A stretch of DNA of 64,000 bases. It comes from Halorubellus sp034808145 (lineage in GTDB: Archaea; Halobacteriota; Halobacteria; Halobacteriales; Natrialbaceae). This document shows, piece after piece, positions 7,767-16,224 of this stretch (its first letter is position 1; each line of letters starts with the position of its first letter). Made by a program: the position numbers and the translations under genes. Location of the stretch: NCBI RefSeq assembly GCF_034808145.1, contig NZ_JAXHGM010000009.1:1-64000 (forward strand), read 5' to 3'. The notes under the pieces were generated by a model, which had not been told where the DNA came from, did no database searches, and saw nothing but the letters and a program-made list of their open reading frames with translations.

Positions 7767-9926
7767 TTAGTCGGGCGGGTCGAGGCCGTAGCTTTTCTTG
7801 GCGAACGTCAGGAACGAGTTCGAGGACACTGCCGGCTGATCGCCGATCTCGCCGTACAGTTCCAACTGCACGAGGATGTCCACAAGTCGCCAGCAGTTGT
7901 ACAGCACGCAGGCGAACGCGAAGTTGAAGTACCGGAACCGGTGGTCGGGCGACTGCGTCTCTGCGAGGAACGTCTTCAGTTTCTTGAAGCCGTTCTCGAT
8001 ACCCCAACGCCGCTTGTATCGGGCCATCAGTCGCCCAATCTGGTGTTTCATCTCCTGCTGGTCGGCGGGATCGACATCCACCCACGGGAGATTCGTCTCA
8101 AAGGGCAGGGTCGGCGCTTCGACCCGCGCTGGCTCGTCGATCTCCTCCTCTTCGGCGACCTCATTGAGAAGGTTGCTCAGCGGCGAGTCGCCGTCGCGGT
8201 CCTCCGAGAGCGGCGTCGTGTTGCCGACGTCCTTGAAGTCCTCGATGAGTTCCTGTCGGATCGTCACATCCGTCCCGTCGTTGTCTTCGTCCTCGCGTTC
8301 CCACTCGCGCTTCGGGAGGTAAACCGCCTTCCGCGTCGGACCGTCGTCCAATCGCTCCTGCTTGATGACATCGAAGTCTTTGTCTTCACTGGCAAGCTTA
8401 GCGATCTGGTGTTCGTGGTCGCTGCTGGACCGGACGACACCGGGGTTGAGGTAGTGGACGTCGTGCGTCTCGCAGACGTCTTTGACGCCGTCCGGGGCGA
8501 ACTCGCGGTCCATCATCACCAAATCGAGTCCAGGGACGATGTCGGTTGCGCCTTCGAGGAGATCGTCTACGATATCCGCTCGCTTTCGACCACGAACAAC
8601 CGGGACGGCATCAAGGATCAGCGGGACGTCGTGGCCGACGAGTTTGATGACTGCCCACTGGAAGAACGGCCCGTCATCGCCCTTGTAGCCGAGAATCCAC
8701 GGCTCCTGATTCTGTCCACTACTATCGCGTTCCACGTGGCCGCTCCACGGGTTGCCCTTCGTGAAGTCGATGGCCGTCATCTGCTTGCGCCCCATCTTGT
8801 CCTTCGATTTCGCTCGCGCCACAAGCGTCCGGCCAGTCTCCCGGAGCATCGTCCGGATGCGCTCAACGCCGAGCGTCTTCGTCTGCAACCGGTGGGAGTC
8901 GCCTGATGGCGTCTTTCTGCGGGTGGAGTCCGCAGCGAAGGACTGTGCGCCGTCGTTCGGGTGCATATCCGTTCGCATTCCGAGGTAGGACTGTTGCTCC
9001 CAGAACGCGCCCTCGGGAATCGAGGCGTTGTCGCTGCGGTCCAGATGGAAGGCGTCCTCGACGATGGGCTTCGCGCCCTTCCAGACCTCACGGGCTTTCT
9101 CACGGGCGAGCGTGTCCTTGCTCTTTGAGTTCGTCACCGTATCGGTTGGCTGATCGGGGAGGAACTCGGGTTCGGGCGCGGGGATGTCGTGGTAGCGGGC
9201 GATGTCCACGACGACCTCGGCGGCGTCTCGTACTGCGTCGTGGACATCTTCGAGACGGTCGTCCCACGCGCGGTAGAGTGTGGACTGGTCGGGAATGTCT
9301 TTGAAGCCCAACTGCGTGCAGAGAAACGGCTGCTGTTTCAGGTAGCGATGGAGCGCGGTCGCGTTCTTCCAGCCTTTGACGCATCGGAGGACGTGCGCGC
9401 GGAAGACGGCACCCCAGGGTTTCGGGTGGCCCTGATCGTGGTCGTACTCGTCGTAGAACCGGAGGTACGTGACGGGCACTTCAGTGACGAGGTCCTCTAA
9501 CGTGACCGAGCGGTTATGGCGGACTTGTTGTTCGCGGGGGTAGGTTTTGAGTGCGCCGTCCACCATCTCGCGGAACGTCATATCGAATGAGGCCGCGCGG
9601 ACGAGAGTGCCGTCGTCAGAGCCGTAGAGGCCGTCTACGGGGTAATCTCTTGGTGTGGATTCGTAGCTGGCACTCTCGATATTCTTCGTTGGACCGAGCC
9701 ACTTCCACCGGGAATTTGCGGGCGGACGCGCCGTCTGTGACACTACTGTCAATTCTGGCGTTTTGGCATAAAAGCATTCGCCTACTGGGGGTACGCTATT
9801 CGTTGATCCGCTACACCTCTTACCGGTAGTGAGGGTATCATCCAACCGTTCGCATTCCCCTTCTATCGATACTGTTACACCGATAAGTACAGGGTGTACA
9901 CTGACCGAGGAACCTGTAAGTGACAA
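7767..9926 (-). CDS. IS4-superfamily DDE transposase, extra-long type
   Basis: Open frame of 719 codons encoding a transposase related to the one at 3178. Catalytic residues: Asp in MTAIDFTKGNPWSG, Asp in LVMMDREFAPDG and Glu in YKRRWGIENGFKKLK (perfect Y-x2-R-x3-E-x6-K). An acidic insertion of ~80 residues (EWEREDEDNDGTD to AEEEEIDEP) sits between the second Asp and the Glu. The first ~60-110 codons are doubtful: a TATA-like gcttttatgcc lies inside them near 9768, so translation probably starts downstream, for example at 9743 (GTG) or 9581 (ATG). Intact but of uncertain N-terminus. Confidence 0.82.
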   Translation of the reverse strand: MSLTGSSVSVHPVLIGVTVSIEGECERLDDTLTTGKRCSGSTNSVPPVGECFYAKTPELTVVSQTARPPANSRWKWLGPTKNIESASYESTPRDYPVDGLYGSDDGTLVRAASFDMTFREMVDGALKTYPREQQVRHNRSVTLEDLVTEVPVTYLRFYDEYDHDQGHPKPWGAVFRAHVLRCVKGWKNATALHRYLKQQPFLCTQLGFKDIPDQSTLYRAWDDRLEDVHDAVRDAAEVVVDIARYHDIPAPEPEFLPDQPTDTVTNSKSKDTLAREKAREVWKGAKPIVEDAFHLDRSDNASIPEGAFWEQQSYLGMRTDMHPNDGAQSFAADSTRRKTPSGDSHRLQTKTLGVERIRTMLRETGRTLVARAKSKDKMGRKQMTAIDFTKGNPWSGHVERDSSGQNQEPWILGYKGDDGPFFQWAVIKLVGHDVPLILDAVPVVRGRKRADIVDDLLEGATDIVPGLDLVMMDREFAPDGVKDVCETHDVHYLNPGVVRSSSDHEHQIAKLASEDKDFDVIKQERLDDGPTRKAVYLPKREWEREDEDNDGTDVTIRQELIEDFKDVGNTTPLSEDRDGDSPLSNLLNEVAEEEEIDEPARVEAPTLPFETNLPWVDVDPADQQEMKHQIGRLMARYKRRWGIENGFKKLKTFLAETQSPDHRFRYFNFAFACVLYNCWRLVDILVQLELYGEIGDQPAVSSNSFLTFAKKSYGLDPPD

Positions 9927-9934
9927 AGACTAAT

Positions 9935-10546
9935 TCATAGTTGGCAAGGTCGTCCGATTTCGCTTTCGTATTCCGATTTGATTTGCTTAAACAGGTCCTG
10001 GCCGAATTCTGTCTGGAAGCGTGGCGCGGCGGTAGCAAAGAACTCGTCTAGATTCTCGAACTCGGTGAAGTGGTCAGTTGTTTCGGCTTCATCGTACCTA
10101 TTTTGGCGCTCATACTTGAGCGCCTGGAGACAATTATCAACAAGATCCATGTCTTTGACGAACTGTGCCGTCGGGGTGTCACGGGCTTCGTACTCTTCCC
10201 AGAGCGACAGCAGTTCGGAATCGTTGAAGGGCCCGACGAGATCGGTTACCGCGCTCCGTTCAGCCGTCTCTTTCTCGGACGTGGGAATGGTCTGGCGTCC
10301 GTCCTCCGCACGGGTTGCAATATCGCCCGTGCGAGCTTCGCCGAGGTCGTGAATGAGGGCCATCGTCACTGCTTTCTGGCGGTCAACATCTTCTTGGTCG
10401 GCATAGAGCAGACAAAGCGCCGCTGTCCCCCACGTGTGGGCTGCGACCGATTCAGGCGAGTCGACATTCCGGAGTTCCCATCCCGTCCGAAGTTCGTCCT
10501 TCAGGTCGAACCATTCGAGCAAGGATCCGAGTTCGTCTGTCATCAT
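9935..10546 (-). CDS. HD-domain phosphohydrolase (YfbR/HDDC2-like)
   Basis: A 203-residue metal-dependent hydrolase. HD signature: His37 in SVAAHTWG, His66-Asp67 in LIHDLGEARTGD, and a later Asp in KDMDLVDN. This arrangement matches 5'-deoxynucleotidase YfbR and HDDC2 proteins, which dephosphorylate deoxynucleoside monophosphates. Substrate here is inferred. The start is placed at the double ATG (10546/10543); the upstream extension is Cys-rich and unlike the family. Its stop abuts the IS region at 9926, so the C-terminus could have been altered by that insertion. Confidence 0.82.
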   Translation of the reverse strand: MMTDELGSLLEWFDLKDELRTGWELRNVDSPESVAAHTWGTAALCLLYADQEDVDRQKAVTMALIHDLGEARTGDIATRAEDGRQTIPTSEKETAERSAVTDLVGPFNDSELLSLWEEYEARDTPTAQFVKDMDLVDNCLQALKYERQNRYDEAETTDHFTEFENLDEFFATAAPRFQTEFGQDLFKQIKSEYESEIGRPCQL

Positions 10547-10706
10547 ATCGGGGAAACAGCAAGCGGCCAATTCAAAATATCGAGATGATTCCGCCGAGCA
10601 CCCACACTCAGTCAATAAGTTCGCACACACATTGAACAGATAGTTCAGTCAAAACGAGTCGAAATTTGTGGCCTGCCAAATCGTTTTGTGAGACCCGCTA
10701 GACTGC

Positions 10707-10985
10707 TTACTCGTCTTCTTCCTCGGGTTGGATTTGGCGGGCGTCCTCGGCGAGTTTGTAAACGTACGCTCGAAGGATCTCCATGTCCTCTCGGGCGTCT
10801 TCGAGCGTTTTCGCTTTCACCTTGGCTTTGATCTGGTCTTCATCTCGTGTCCCGGTTCCGCGCTTGAGCTTCACGGTCAGCGAGACACCGACGTCGCTGC
10901 GTTCGACGTATTCCGTTGGTGACGGCCGCTCACTGTTCTCTATCGATTCGACATCCGCACGAGACGGCTGGTTGTGTTCCGACAT
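10707..10985 (-). CDS. Small haloarchaeal protein (DUF7389-like)
   Basis: A 92-residue protein with an acidic C-terminus (QPEEEDE). The core SDVGVSLTVKLKRGTGTRDEDQIKAKVKAKTLEDAREDM is the part I associate with the DUF7389 family (from memory, not searched). It has a predicted beta-hairpin then one long helix. It follows the DUF6166-like gene by 23 bases on the same strand, so the two are probably co-transcribed. Function unknown; the relatives I recall are on haloarchaeal plasmids and proviruses. Confidence 0.72.
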   Translation of the reverse strand: MSEHNQPSRADVESIENSERPSPTEYVERSDVGVSLTVKLKRGTGTRDEDQIKAKVKAKTLEDAREDMEILRAYVYKLAEDARQIQPEEEDE

Positions 10986-11008
10986 ATGTTACTCTCAGTG
11001 ATTGGTGC

Positions 11009-11410
11009 TCAGATAGACGGTGCGGCCGCTTCGTCGGATGTCTCGCGAAGGACTGCGTCGATGTCACTGCCGGTGAGTCGCCAGCGCCCGCCGGGACCAG
11101 TGCAATCCAACTGGCTTACGACCTGGTTTTTGAACTCCGTGTATTGCGCTAGCGCAACCTCCTCGTCGTCGGAGTAATCGAGCAGGAGCGCGAGCGCGAG
11201 TTGTGCCGGGCCACTGCCCCCGTATCCCCATTCGAAGCCAGAGGGACTGTGACTCGCCAACTCGAGACTCCGATTTGGAGTGAGCCGTTCCTGACCGGGC
11301 TGTTTCTCCACGATGGCGCGGCCTCGCTGTCGATAGCCGACGTAGACGACGTCACGGTCACTTCTCGGGCGTGTCTGTTCGACTGATTGTGAGTCGATAG
11401 TTCCACTCAT
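11009..11410 (-). CDS. DUF6166-like accessory protein
   Basis: A 133-residue protein. The core runs from VVYVGYRQRGRAIV to ASHSPSGFEWGYGGSGPAQLALALLLDY, the pattern I associate with DUF6166 (from memory). The truncated gene at 47278 encodes the N-terminal half of the same family. Start at 11410 (MSGTIDS) is chosen because it follows a dyad-type upstream element at 11426-11469. Function unknown; possibly nucleic-acid related, as inferred only from plasmid context. Confidence 0.78.
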   Translation of the reverse strand: MSGTIDSQSVEQTRPRSDRDVVYVGYRQRGRAIVEKQPGQERLTPNRSLELASHSPSGFEWGYGGSGPAQLALALLLDYSDDEEVALAQYTEFKNQVVSQLDCTGPGGRWRLTGSDIDAVLRETSDEAAAPSI

Positions 11411-11425
11411 CGTTCTATTCGAGGT

Positions 11426-11469
11426 GTGCTCGTTCGAGCACCCCCGCACCCCTCAGGGGGCGAAAAAAA
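11426..11469 (-). promoter_or_regulatory. Upstream dyad element of the DUF6166-like gene
   Basis: Read on the minus strand: an uninterrupted T-run (11463-11469), then CCCCCTGAGGGGTGCGGGGG (11441-11460), then GTGCTCGAACGAGCAC, a 7-bp inverted repeat at 11426-11441, ending 16 bases before the ATG. One member of a recurring upstream design in this window. Confidence 0.6.
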
Positions 11470-11515
11470 TGCTCTGCGGTCACTGCACCACGGAGCAGCT
11501 GGCCGGTTTGTTCCC

Positions 11516-12001
11516 TCAGAAGTGGATGTCCGCCGGCACAATCCAGAGATCGTCACTCTCGTCGAGAATTCGCTCCAACTGGCCTCGATGCCGGATGCCG
11601 CTGCCATGTTCGTCATACAGGCAGACCGAAGGCCCGTCGTACGCACCGACCTGGTGGAATGCGTGCCGGGCGAGGTCCGCATCGCGCATGATCTCCTCGT
11701 CGCTGTGTTCGTCGAGTGCCTCCTTCACCCGGTCGAGATTCCGCTGAAACTCCTCTTTCGTGGCTTCCCAGCCGCGTTCGAGCAGCTCCTCGCCCTCATC
11801 GGATTCCACAGAAGCTGCAACCGGGAGATCACCCCAACGGGCCGTTCCAGCGACCGTCGTGTCCTCCTCGTCAAAGCACACGTAGTAATCGAAGACAGCA
11901 CCTGCGTGTGGCACGGCGCCGACGAGTCGATCGAACACCGTCTTTCCGGTGGCGAGCGCATCATCTCGTGTCGATGCCTCAACTAGCGTGTAAATGACCA
12001 T
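11516..12001 (-). CDS. Conserved accessory protein, paralogue of the gene at 54587
   Basis: About 161 residues (ATG at 12001; an in-frame ATG at 12007 gives two more). It is closely similar along its length to the protein at 54587-55078, e.g. MVIYTLVEASTRDDALATGK, LLERGWEATKEEF and DLARHAFHQVGAYDGP. It has an alpha/beta look with a central acidic helical segment and no recognised family motif. In both places it is followed upstream by a ~141-151-residue gene, so the pair moves as a module. Function unknown. Confidence 0.75.
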   Translation of the reverse strand: MVIYTLVEASTRDDALATGKTVFDRLVGAVPHAGAVFDYYVCFDEEDTTVAGTARWGDLPVAASVESDEGEELLERGWEATKEEFQRNLDRVKEALDEHSDEEIMRDADLARHAFHQVGAYDGPSVCLYDEHGSGIRHRGQLERILDESDDLWIVPADIHF

Positions 12002-12063
12002 GTGCATCGGTTGTCACCTCGGTCTGCCGACGCACGCGACTCCGCTCCGCATCACTGCTTGGT

Positions 12064-12094
12064 GCGCCGGCACCCATCGCCGGCGCTCGATAAA
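12064..12094 (-). promoter_or_regulatory. Upstream dyad element of the 161-residue gene
   Basis: Inverted repeat GCGCCGGC / GCCGGCGC with a 7-base centre (12064-12086), preceded on the minus strand by GTTTATCGA (12087-12095). The same dyad, with TTTTTCGA in front, occurs before the paralogue at 55134-55163, which argues for function. Confidence 0.6.
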
Positions 12095-12115
12095 CACCGC
12101 CGGAATACGCGCTCG

Positions 12116-12553
12116 CTAGGCGTCGTCTCGTTCCGACCCAGTGATCTCCTCGACGGTGATCGTCAGGTCACCGGTTTCGTAGTCGGCGTCGAAATCGACC
12201 GCGAACGCCGCCGATTCGTACGCTGCGTGGTAGGCGCGGTGGAGTGCGAGTGTTCCAGTCGCTTTGAAGTGGAAGAACGCGGCTGCCGTGTACGGTTTGC
12301 TCGCGGTTTCGATCTGCGATTCGACCGATGCTTGCAGCGCGATCTGCGGCGTATCGGTGTCGATCCCGGCGGCAAAGGCCCGAGCTTCGTCGACGCTCGC
12401 TTGCGAATGCTCGGGCGTCTCGCCAGTAAGAACATTCACCGGGGTCTCTGTCTCCTCGGTGAACAGGACGTCTTCGAACGTCTGCGTACCGAGGATTGCC
12501 TCGGGGCCTAGCTCACAGTCCTCGAACGAGTCGTCAGTAGATTGCTCGGACAT
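12116..12553 (-). CDS. Conserved accessory protein, paralogue of the gene at 55185
   Basis: A 145-residue acidic protein. It aligns throughout with the product of 55185-55607 (shared DCELGP.A.LGT.TF.DVLFT, NV.TGETP.HSQA, DTDTPQIAL, PYT.AAFFHFKATG). No catalytic motif is evident. The start at 12553 (MSEQST) corresponds to the start of the paralogue and lies 11 bases after a perfect 16-bp palindrome. It is the upstream partner of the 161-residue gene. Function unknown. Confidence 0.75.
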   Translation of the reverse strand: MSEQSTDDSFEDCELGPEAILGTQTFEDVLFTEETETPVNVLTGETPEHSQASVDEARAFAAGIDTDTPQIALQASVESQIETASKPYTAAAFFHFKATGTLALHRAYHAAYESAAFAVDFDADYETGDLTITVEEITGSERDDA

Positions 12554-12563
12554 GGTATCACGA

Positions 12564-12579
12564 AGCCCCACGTGGGGCT
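12564..12579 (-). promoter_or_regulatory. Perfect 16-bp palindrome upstream of the 145-residue gene
   Basis: AGCCCCACGTGGGGCT, self-complementary. The paralogous gene at 55607 carries the imperfect version AGCCCCACCGTGGGCT at 55617-55632 in the same place, and both are preceded by a GGACTGAG-like stretch and a GTTTAT or GTTTGT stretch further up. Confidence 0.6.
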
Positions 12580-12636
12580 CAGTCCGTCAGCCCCCGATAA
12601 ACGACTCCTCTTCACCTGCCAAGGGATGATCACCAG

Positions 12637-13017
12637 TTATTCGCCGATCGGGTCGAGTCCGGTCAGATCGGCGTGAAGGACCTCACCATTGCGGATGACG
12701 TACCGCTTGGCGAGGACCGGAAATCGACACTTCGTATACCCGGCCGTCTGGATGTCGAGTTCCTGGTCGCCATCGATGTACTCCGCGAGCTGCCGGAGGA
12801 ACTCGTGGGTCACGATCCCACCGTCATAATCGGGGAGACCGTTCTCACGCGCTTCGTACACCTCGAAGCTATCGTAGCCCCAGATGATGAGTTCGCCCTC
12901 CTCGTCTACCTCCCAGTTGAGGGTCCCGAAGCAATAGCTCTCACAGAGCTGACGGACTGCTTGTGCGTCCGATACAATCGTGCCGGTCGACGTCGTCGCT
13001 GCTTGGAGTGGTGCCAT
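12637..13017 (-). CDS. Conserved haloarchaeal accessory protein (126 residues)
   Basis: A 126-residue protein with CESYCFGTLNWEVDEEGELIIWGYDSFEVYEAREN, GLPDYDGGIVTHEFLRQLAEYI and QTAGYTKCRFPVLAKRYVI as its most distinctive parts. No known fold recognised. This is the only intact copy: a truncated copy lies at about 14790-14977 and only the first codons plus upstream region remain at about 20184-20211. Its ATG follows a dyad element at 13044-13071. Function unknown. Confidence 0.75.
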   Translation of the reverse strand: MAPLQAATTSTGTIVSDAQAVRQLCESYCFGTLNWEVDEEGELIIWGYDSFEVYEARENGLPDYDGGIVTHEFLRQLAEYIDGDQELDIQTAGYTKCRFPVLAKRYVIRNGEVLHADLTGLDPIGE

Positions 13018-13043
13018 AGGTTGTACTCGAGGGCGCTTTCCTA

Positions 13044-13071
13044 CCCCCGCACTCCTCAGGGGGTAACAAAC
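13044..13071 (-). promoter_or_regulatory. Upstream dyad element of the 126-residue gene
   Basis: On the minus strand GTTTGTTA followed by CCCCCTGAGGAGTGCGGGGG, 27 bases before the ATG. The same arrangement is kept at both remnant copies (15003-15030 and 20239-20266). Confidence 0.6.
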
Positions 13072-13332
13072 GTACTGCGGTTACTGGGTTCTGGAACGGG
13101 ACGGTGGATGATTCGCTCCTCTCGAATGTGCGGAAAGCGTTTAGAAGACCTCCCAAGCAAGTACACGCACGTATCGAGATCTGTTGTGATACCGGCCTTC
13201 GGTCTATTGGCCTACGTTCCGAGGGGCAGATATGGGCCTAGAACACTCGCTGAACGAAGCCATCTACACCCTCTTTTCGTGGGTGCGGGGCAACCGTACT
13301 CGGGATAGAGACAAGCTCATGGAACAGATCAA

Positions 13333-14559
13333 TCACTCATTTGTGAATGTGCGACGTTGAGTTGATTGCCCAGTTTCTGAAAGCGTGAGAAGGCCGAACG
13401 CAGAGATGCCGAGAGCGAGGGCAGCGAGACCGGCGATGAGGAGCGTATCGGTGTAGCCCACAATTGAGGCAACAGCAACGAACACTGGCGGGCCGAGGGT
13501 CGTTCCGAACTGAAGCACGCTCGTTCGGATACTCATGATTCCGCCGCGGAACGCATCGGGCGCGAGTGTATTCAGTGCTGTATCGGTGATCGGTTCCGCG
13601 AATCCCTGTCCGATACCGAACAGGAACAGTGCGCCGGCAAGGACGGTGATCGAGTGGGCGAGTGCAGCGAGCGTCATCCCGATACCGTAGGTCGCAAAAC
13701 CGAGTGTGATGAGCCGCGGGGGTGAGAGATGGCGCATGAGACGGGACGACTGTGAGGACGTCACCCCCATCGTCACCGCTGGGAGTCCGAGCAACAGCCC
13801 GATCATCCCAGAAGAAAGGCCGTAGGATTCGTCGAGAATGAACGGGACGACCGTGAGCTGTGCGCCATAGAGAACAAAGAAAATGCCGAAAATAGCGACG
13901 TACAACCCGAGAGCCGTCCGTGTTGGTACCGATTGCGCTGCGTTAGCGACGTACGAGAGTCCGGACGAATCCATGCTACTCTCGGGTTCAGGGAGAATCA
14001 CAGAGCCGGCAACGGCGACGACAATACCGAGTGCGAAGCAGACGAACGGCGCGGCCCACGAGAGCAGCGCAAGGCCACCGCCCAGTAAGGGGTAGCCAGC
14101 CGCGCCGATGGCGAGGATTGCCGCGTTCAGTCCAATGAGACGACTCTGCTGTTCCCCCGAGAACAGGTCACCGAGCAGCGTCACGGTGAGACTCATGATG
14201 GCACTGCCAGCGGTTCCCTGCACGACGCGGAGACCGAGAAGCGTTGTGAATCCGTCGACAAACACGACTGCAATGCCACTCACGCCAAACAAGAATAGCG
14301 AAGGGACGAGCACACGTTTGCGACCAACGCGGTCGGCGATGAGACCGATGAACGGTGTGAGAACGATACCGGGCAAGGTAAATGCCGAGATGAGGAGACT
14401 CGCTTGACTCGCCGAGATGTTCCATGCTGCTTGAATCGTCGGCAGTGCTGGGCTGATGAGGGAGACGCCCATCACACTCACGAGCGTACTCGCAAAGATG
14501 ATGAGGACTGTCTGTGATTGCTGGATGTCTGTGAGTGGGTTGGATAGAGCTGTTCTCAT
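13333..14559 (-). CDS. MFS transporter, drug:H+ antiporter type
   Basis: A 408-residue membrane protein with twelve hydrophobic segments. The loop between helices 2 and 3 is GLIADRVGRKRVLV, the major facilitator motif A, and the helix-4/5 region has GLRVVQGTAGSAIMS, the motif-C-like antiporter area. Likely an exporter of the 12-helix DHA1 group; substrate unknown. Start at 14559 (MRTALSN) gives a short cytoplasmic N-terminus; the longer frame adds an improbable leader. It is monocistronic and followed by remnant DNA upstream. Confidence 0.85.
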   Translation of the reverse strand: MRTALSNPLTDIQQSQTVLIIFASTLVSVMGVSLISPALPTIQAAWNISASQASLLISAFTLPGIVLTPFIGLIADRVGRKRVLVPSLFLFGVSGIAVVFVDGFTTLLGLRVVQGTAGSAIMSLTVTLLGDLFSGEQQSRLIGLNAAILAIGAAGYPLLGGGLALLSWAAPFVCFALGIVVAVAGSVILPEPESSMDSSGLSYVANAAQSVPTRTALGLYVAIFGIFFVLYGAQLTVVPFILDESYGLSSGMIGLLLGLPAVTMGVTSSQSSRLMRHLSPPRLITLGFATYGIGMTLAALAHSITVLAGALFLFGIGQGFAEPITDTALNTLAPDAFRGGIMSIRTSVLQFGTTLGPPVFVAVASIVGYTDTLLIAGLAALALGISAFGLLTLSETGQSTQRRTFTNE

Positions 14560-14789
14560 GGATGTTGTCGTTCGAAATTCGCTTGCCGATACTACATCGA
14601 ATAGCGCTGTGTACGGTAGTGGGGCGTGAGTGAGATACCGCCGAGGCAACGGTCAGCGTTATCAGATTCACAATCAGCGTACAGACGGGCTGACAGAAAC
14701 TGCGTGCCAACGCAGTTGCACACCCACAGTACCGTACTTTCTCTAGAATTGGTCAGGCTGAGTTTCAAGCTTACGCACTCGCCTTCGTA

Positions 14790-14977
14790 GTTGCGGGGCT
14801 GTCTTCACGGGCTTCGTACACCTCGAAGCTGGCGTACCCCCAGATGGTGAGTTCGCCGTCTTCGGTCACCTCCCAGTTGAGGGTCCCGAAACAATAGCTC
14901 TCACAGAGCTAACGGACTGCCTGTGAATCCGTCACGATGGCACCGGTCGACGTCGTCGCTGCTTGGAGTGTTGCCAT
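14790..14977 (-). pseudogene. Truncated copy of the 126-residue accessory gene
   Basis: The first ~60 codons of the gene at 12637-13017 can be followed on the minus strand from the ATG at 14977 (MATLQAATTSTGAIVTDSQAV...) to the ...FEVYEAR region at about 14800. A stop interrupts the frame where the intact copy reads RQLCESYCF: CTGACGGACTG has become a TTAGCTC context (near 14910). The 3' half is absent. The upstream dyad is preserved. Confidence 0.7.
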
Positions 14978-15002
14978 GAGTTGTACCTGGGGGGTTCTTC
15001 TG

Positions 15003-15030
15003 CCCCTCACCCCCTTCAGGGGTTACAAAC
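15003..15030 (-). promoter_or_regulatory. Upstream dyad of the truncated accessory gene copy
   Basis: Minus strand GTTTGTAACCCC-TGAA-GGGGGTGAGGGG, the counterpart of 13044-13071. The gene behind it is dead, yet the dyad is clear, which fits a recent duplication. Confidence 0.5.
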
Positions 15031-15454
15031 TCTTCCTCTATGGTGAAGCTGGACAAAGCGCTGCTCGATTGGTCGTGAAGGTAGGATTCTACGTGGCCGC
15101 CGGCGTCCCCCGTGGCAGCTGGTCGAGTGAGGAGACCCACCTGCTCTAGGGGAAAACCAATGGTTGTCGATCTCCTCACCGGCGTCAGGATTGATGCCAG
15201 CCTCTTAATGGTCGAGACTTGCTCTCAATGTTCTCACTGCGTATCGCTATTGTCCACTCAGGAGACGCGGCAGGCAATGGACTTCGATAACAGGTTTCGT
15301 CGTGAGTATCTATCATTCTCCAGCCGTTTAGTGCAGTTCCGTTGCCAAGCGGCTAGCTGCCACTGAATCCGTATGTCGTTATGCTGTATCGACCGATTCA
15401 GTTCGGTGAATGATTGAGAACAGTGATCTCTTTTTTGCTTCGGTACGTATTGTC

Positions 15455-15736
15455 CTACCTGCGCTCGAGATAAAGTGAGTACATGATGATTGCCAATCCA
15501 ATCGCAACAAGGACGCTATTGATTAGAATTCCCAATTCAAGTGAGACGGAGAGGATTTGATGTGCAATTCCTGCGAGCAGCGCGCCGAACGTGATAACAC
15601 CGAACCCGATTCCGAGCGCTCGCAGTGAGTGCGTGCCTGTTCGTCGATATGCCTTGTACGCGATATACGTGATACCGCTCCCCAACAGCAGGATCACCGT
15701 CTTCACGACGACAATGGCCGGTCCTGTCCACATCAT
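15455..15736 (-). CDS. Small three-helix membrane protein (DUF7521-like), copy 1
   Basis: A 93-residue hydrophobic protein with three transmembrane segments (residues ~7-27, ~40-62, ~68-90) and a conserved loop YKAYRRTGTHSLRALGIGFGVITFG. It resembles the protein at 23551 (YRAYQRTQIEGLQYFAVGLMVITIG). Its ATG overlaps the stop of the wHTH gene upstream by 4 bases, so the two are co-translated. Such pairs recur in haloarchaea. A role as membrane partner of the regulator is an inference. Confidence 0.78.
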   Translation of the reverse strand: MMWTGPAIVVVKTVILLLGSGITYIAYKAYRRTGTHSLRALGIGFGVITFGALLAGIAHQILSVSLELGILINSVLVAIGLAIIMYSLYLERR

Positions 15737-16110
15737 AACTCATCCCCCATCTTCGACCAAATATCTTCGAGGCGTTCGTCGGGGCTCCGTGGTGGGCGTT
15801 TCACGGCTACCGACAAGTCGTCTTCGTCGTCCATAGAGATGGTCACATTGTCGAAGTCTCGTTCGTATCGCGTAGTTCGACCCCCACCAGGATTGATTGT
15901 GTCCTGTTCGCGGACGAGGGAGGCTCGACTAAGGAGTTCTAGTTTCCGGTACAACGTCGATTTGGGTATGTCACAGGCGTCGATGAGTTCGTTCGCGGTC
16001 ATGGGTTCAGCTGTTTCACGGAGGATAGCTCGACAGTTGGCGTCGTCCAGCGCATCAAGGACATTCTGCAACGATGGAGAGTCCTCAGATGACGCGGGAT
16101 CGCTCACCAT
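15733..16110 (-). CDS. Winged-helix transcriptional regulator, copy 1
   Basis: A 125-residue regulator. The helix-turn-helix spans ~20-80 (NVLDALDDANCRAILRETAEPMTANELIDACDIPKSTLYRKLELLSRASLVRE), ArsR-like in style, followed by a beta-rich tail with YERDFDNVTISMDDEDDLSVAV. The product of 23826 has the same build and similar sequence. Both are directly followed by a DUF7521-like membrane gene. Target genes are unknown; in the second copy the RND exporter lies just downstream. Confidence 0.82.
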   Translation of the reverse strand: MVSDPASSEDSPSLQNVLDALDDANCRAILRETAEPMTANELIDACDIPKSTLYRKLELLSRASLVREQDTINPGGGRTTRYERDFDNVTISMDDEDDLSVAVKRPPRSPDERLEDIWSKMGDEL

Positions 16111-16224
16111 ACTCTAATTTTGGACGGTATTGGGGATATGGCATCCGATTACAACTCAAACAATGGAGAGTGGACGTAGTCTGGAACAGAAATCGGCTCC
16201 TCGAGAGTATCAATCGCATCCATC

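Larger units (their letters stand above)
14650..15454. other. Gene-poor stretch with duplicated remnants
   Basis: No intact gene. About 14790-14977 is a degraded copy of the 126-residue accessory gene; 14978-15150 is its upstream region and matches 20212-20378, including the tail of the small gene found there. 15150-15454 shows nothing recognisable. Confidence 0.6.

Noticed and set aside
7701..8906. A 401-codon open frame on the plus strand opposite the long transposase.
   Set aside because: Mirror frame of a GC-rich gene; the minus strand has clear IS4 catalytic motifs.
13232..13360. A 42-codon plus-strand ORF (MGLEHSLNEAIYTLFSWVRG...).
   Set aside because: Amphipathic and tempting, but it overlaps the 3' end of the MFS gene and has no homologue or ribosome-binding site in the window.
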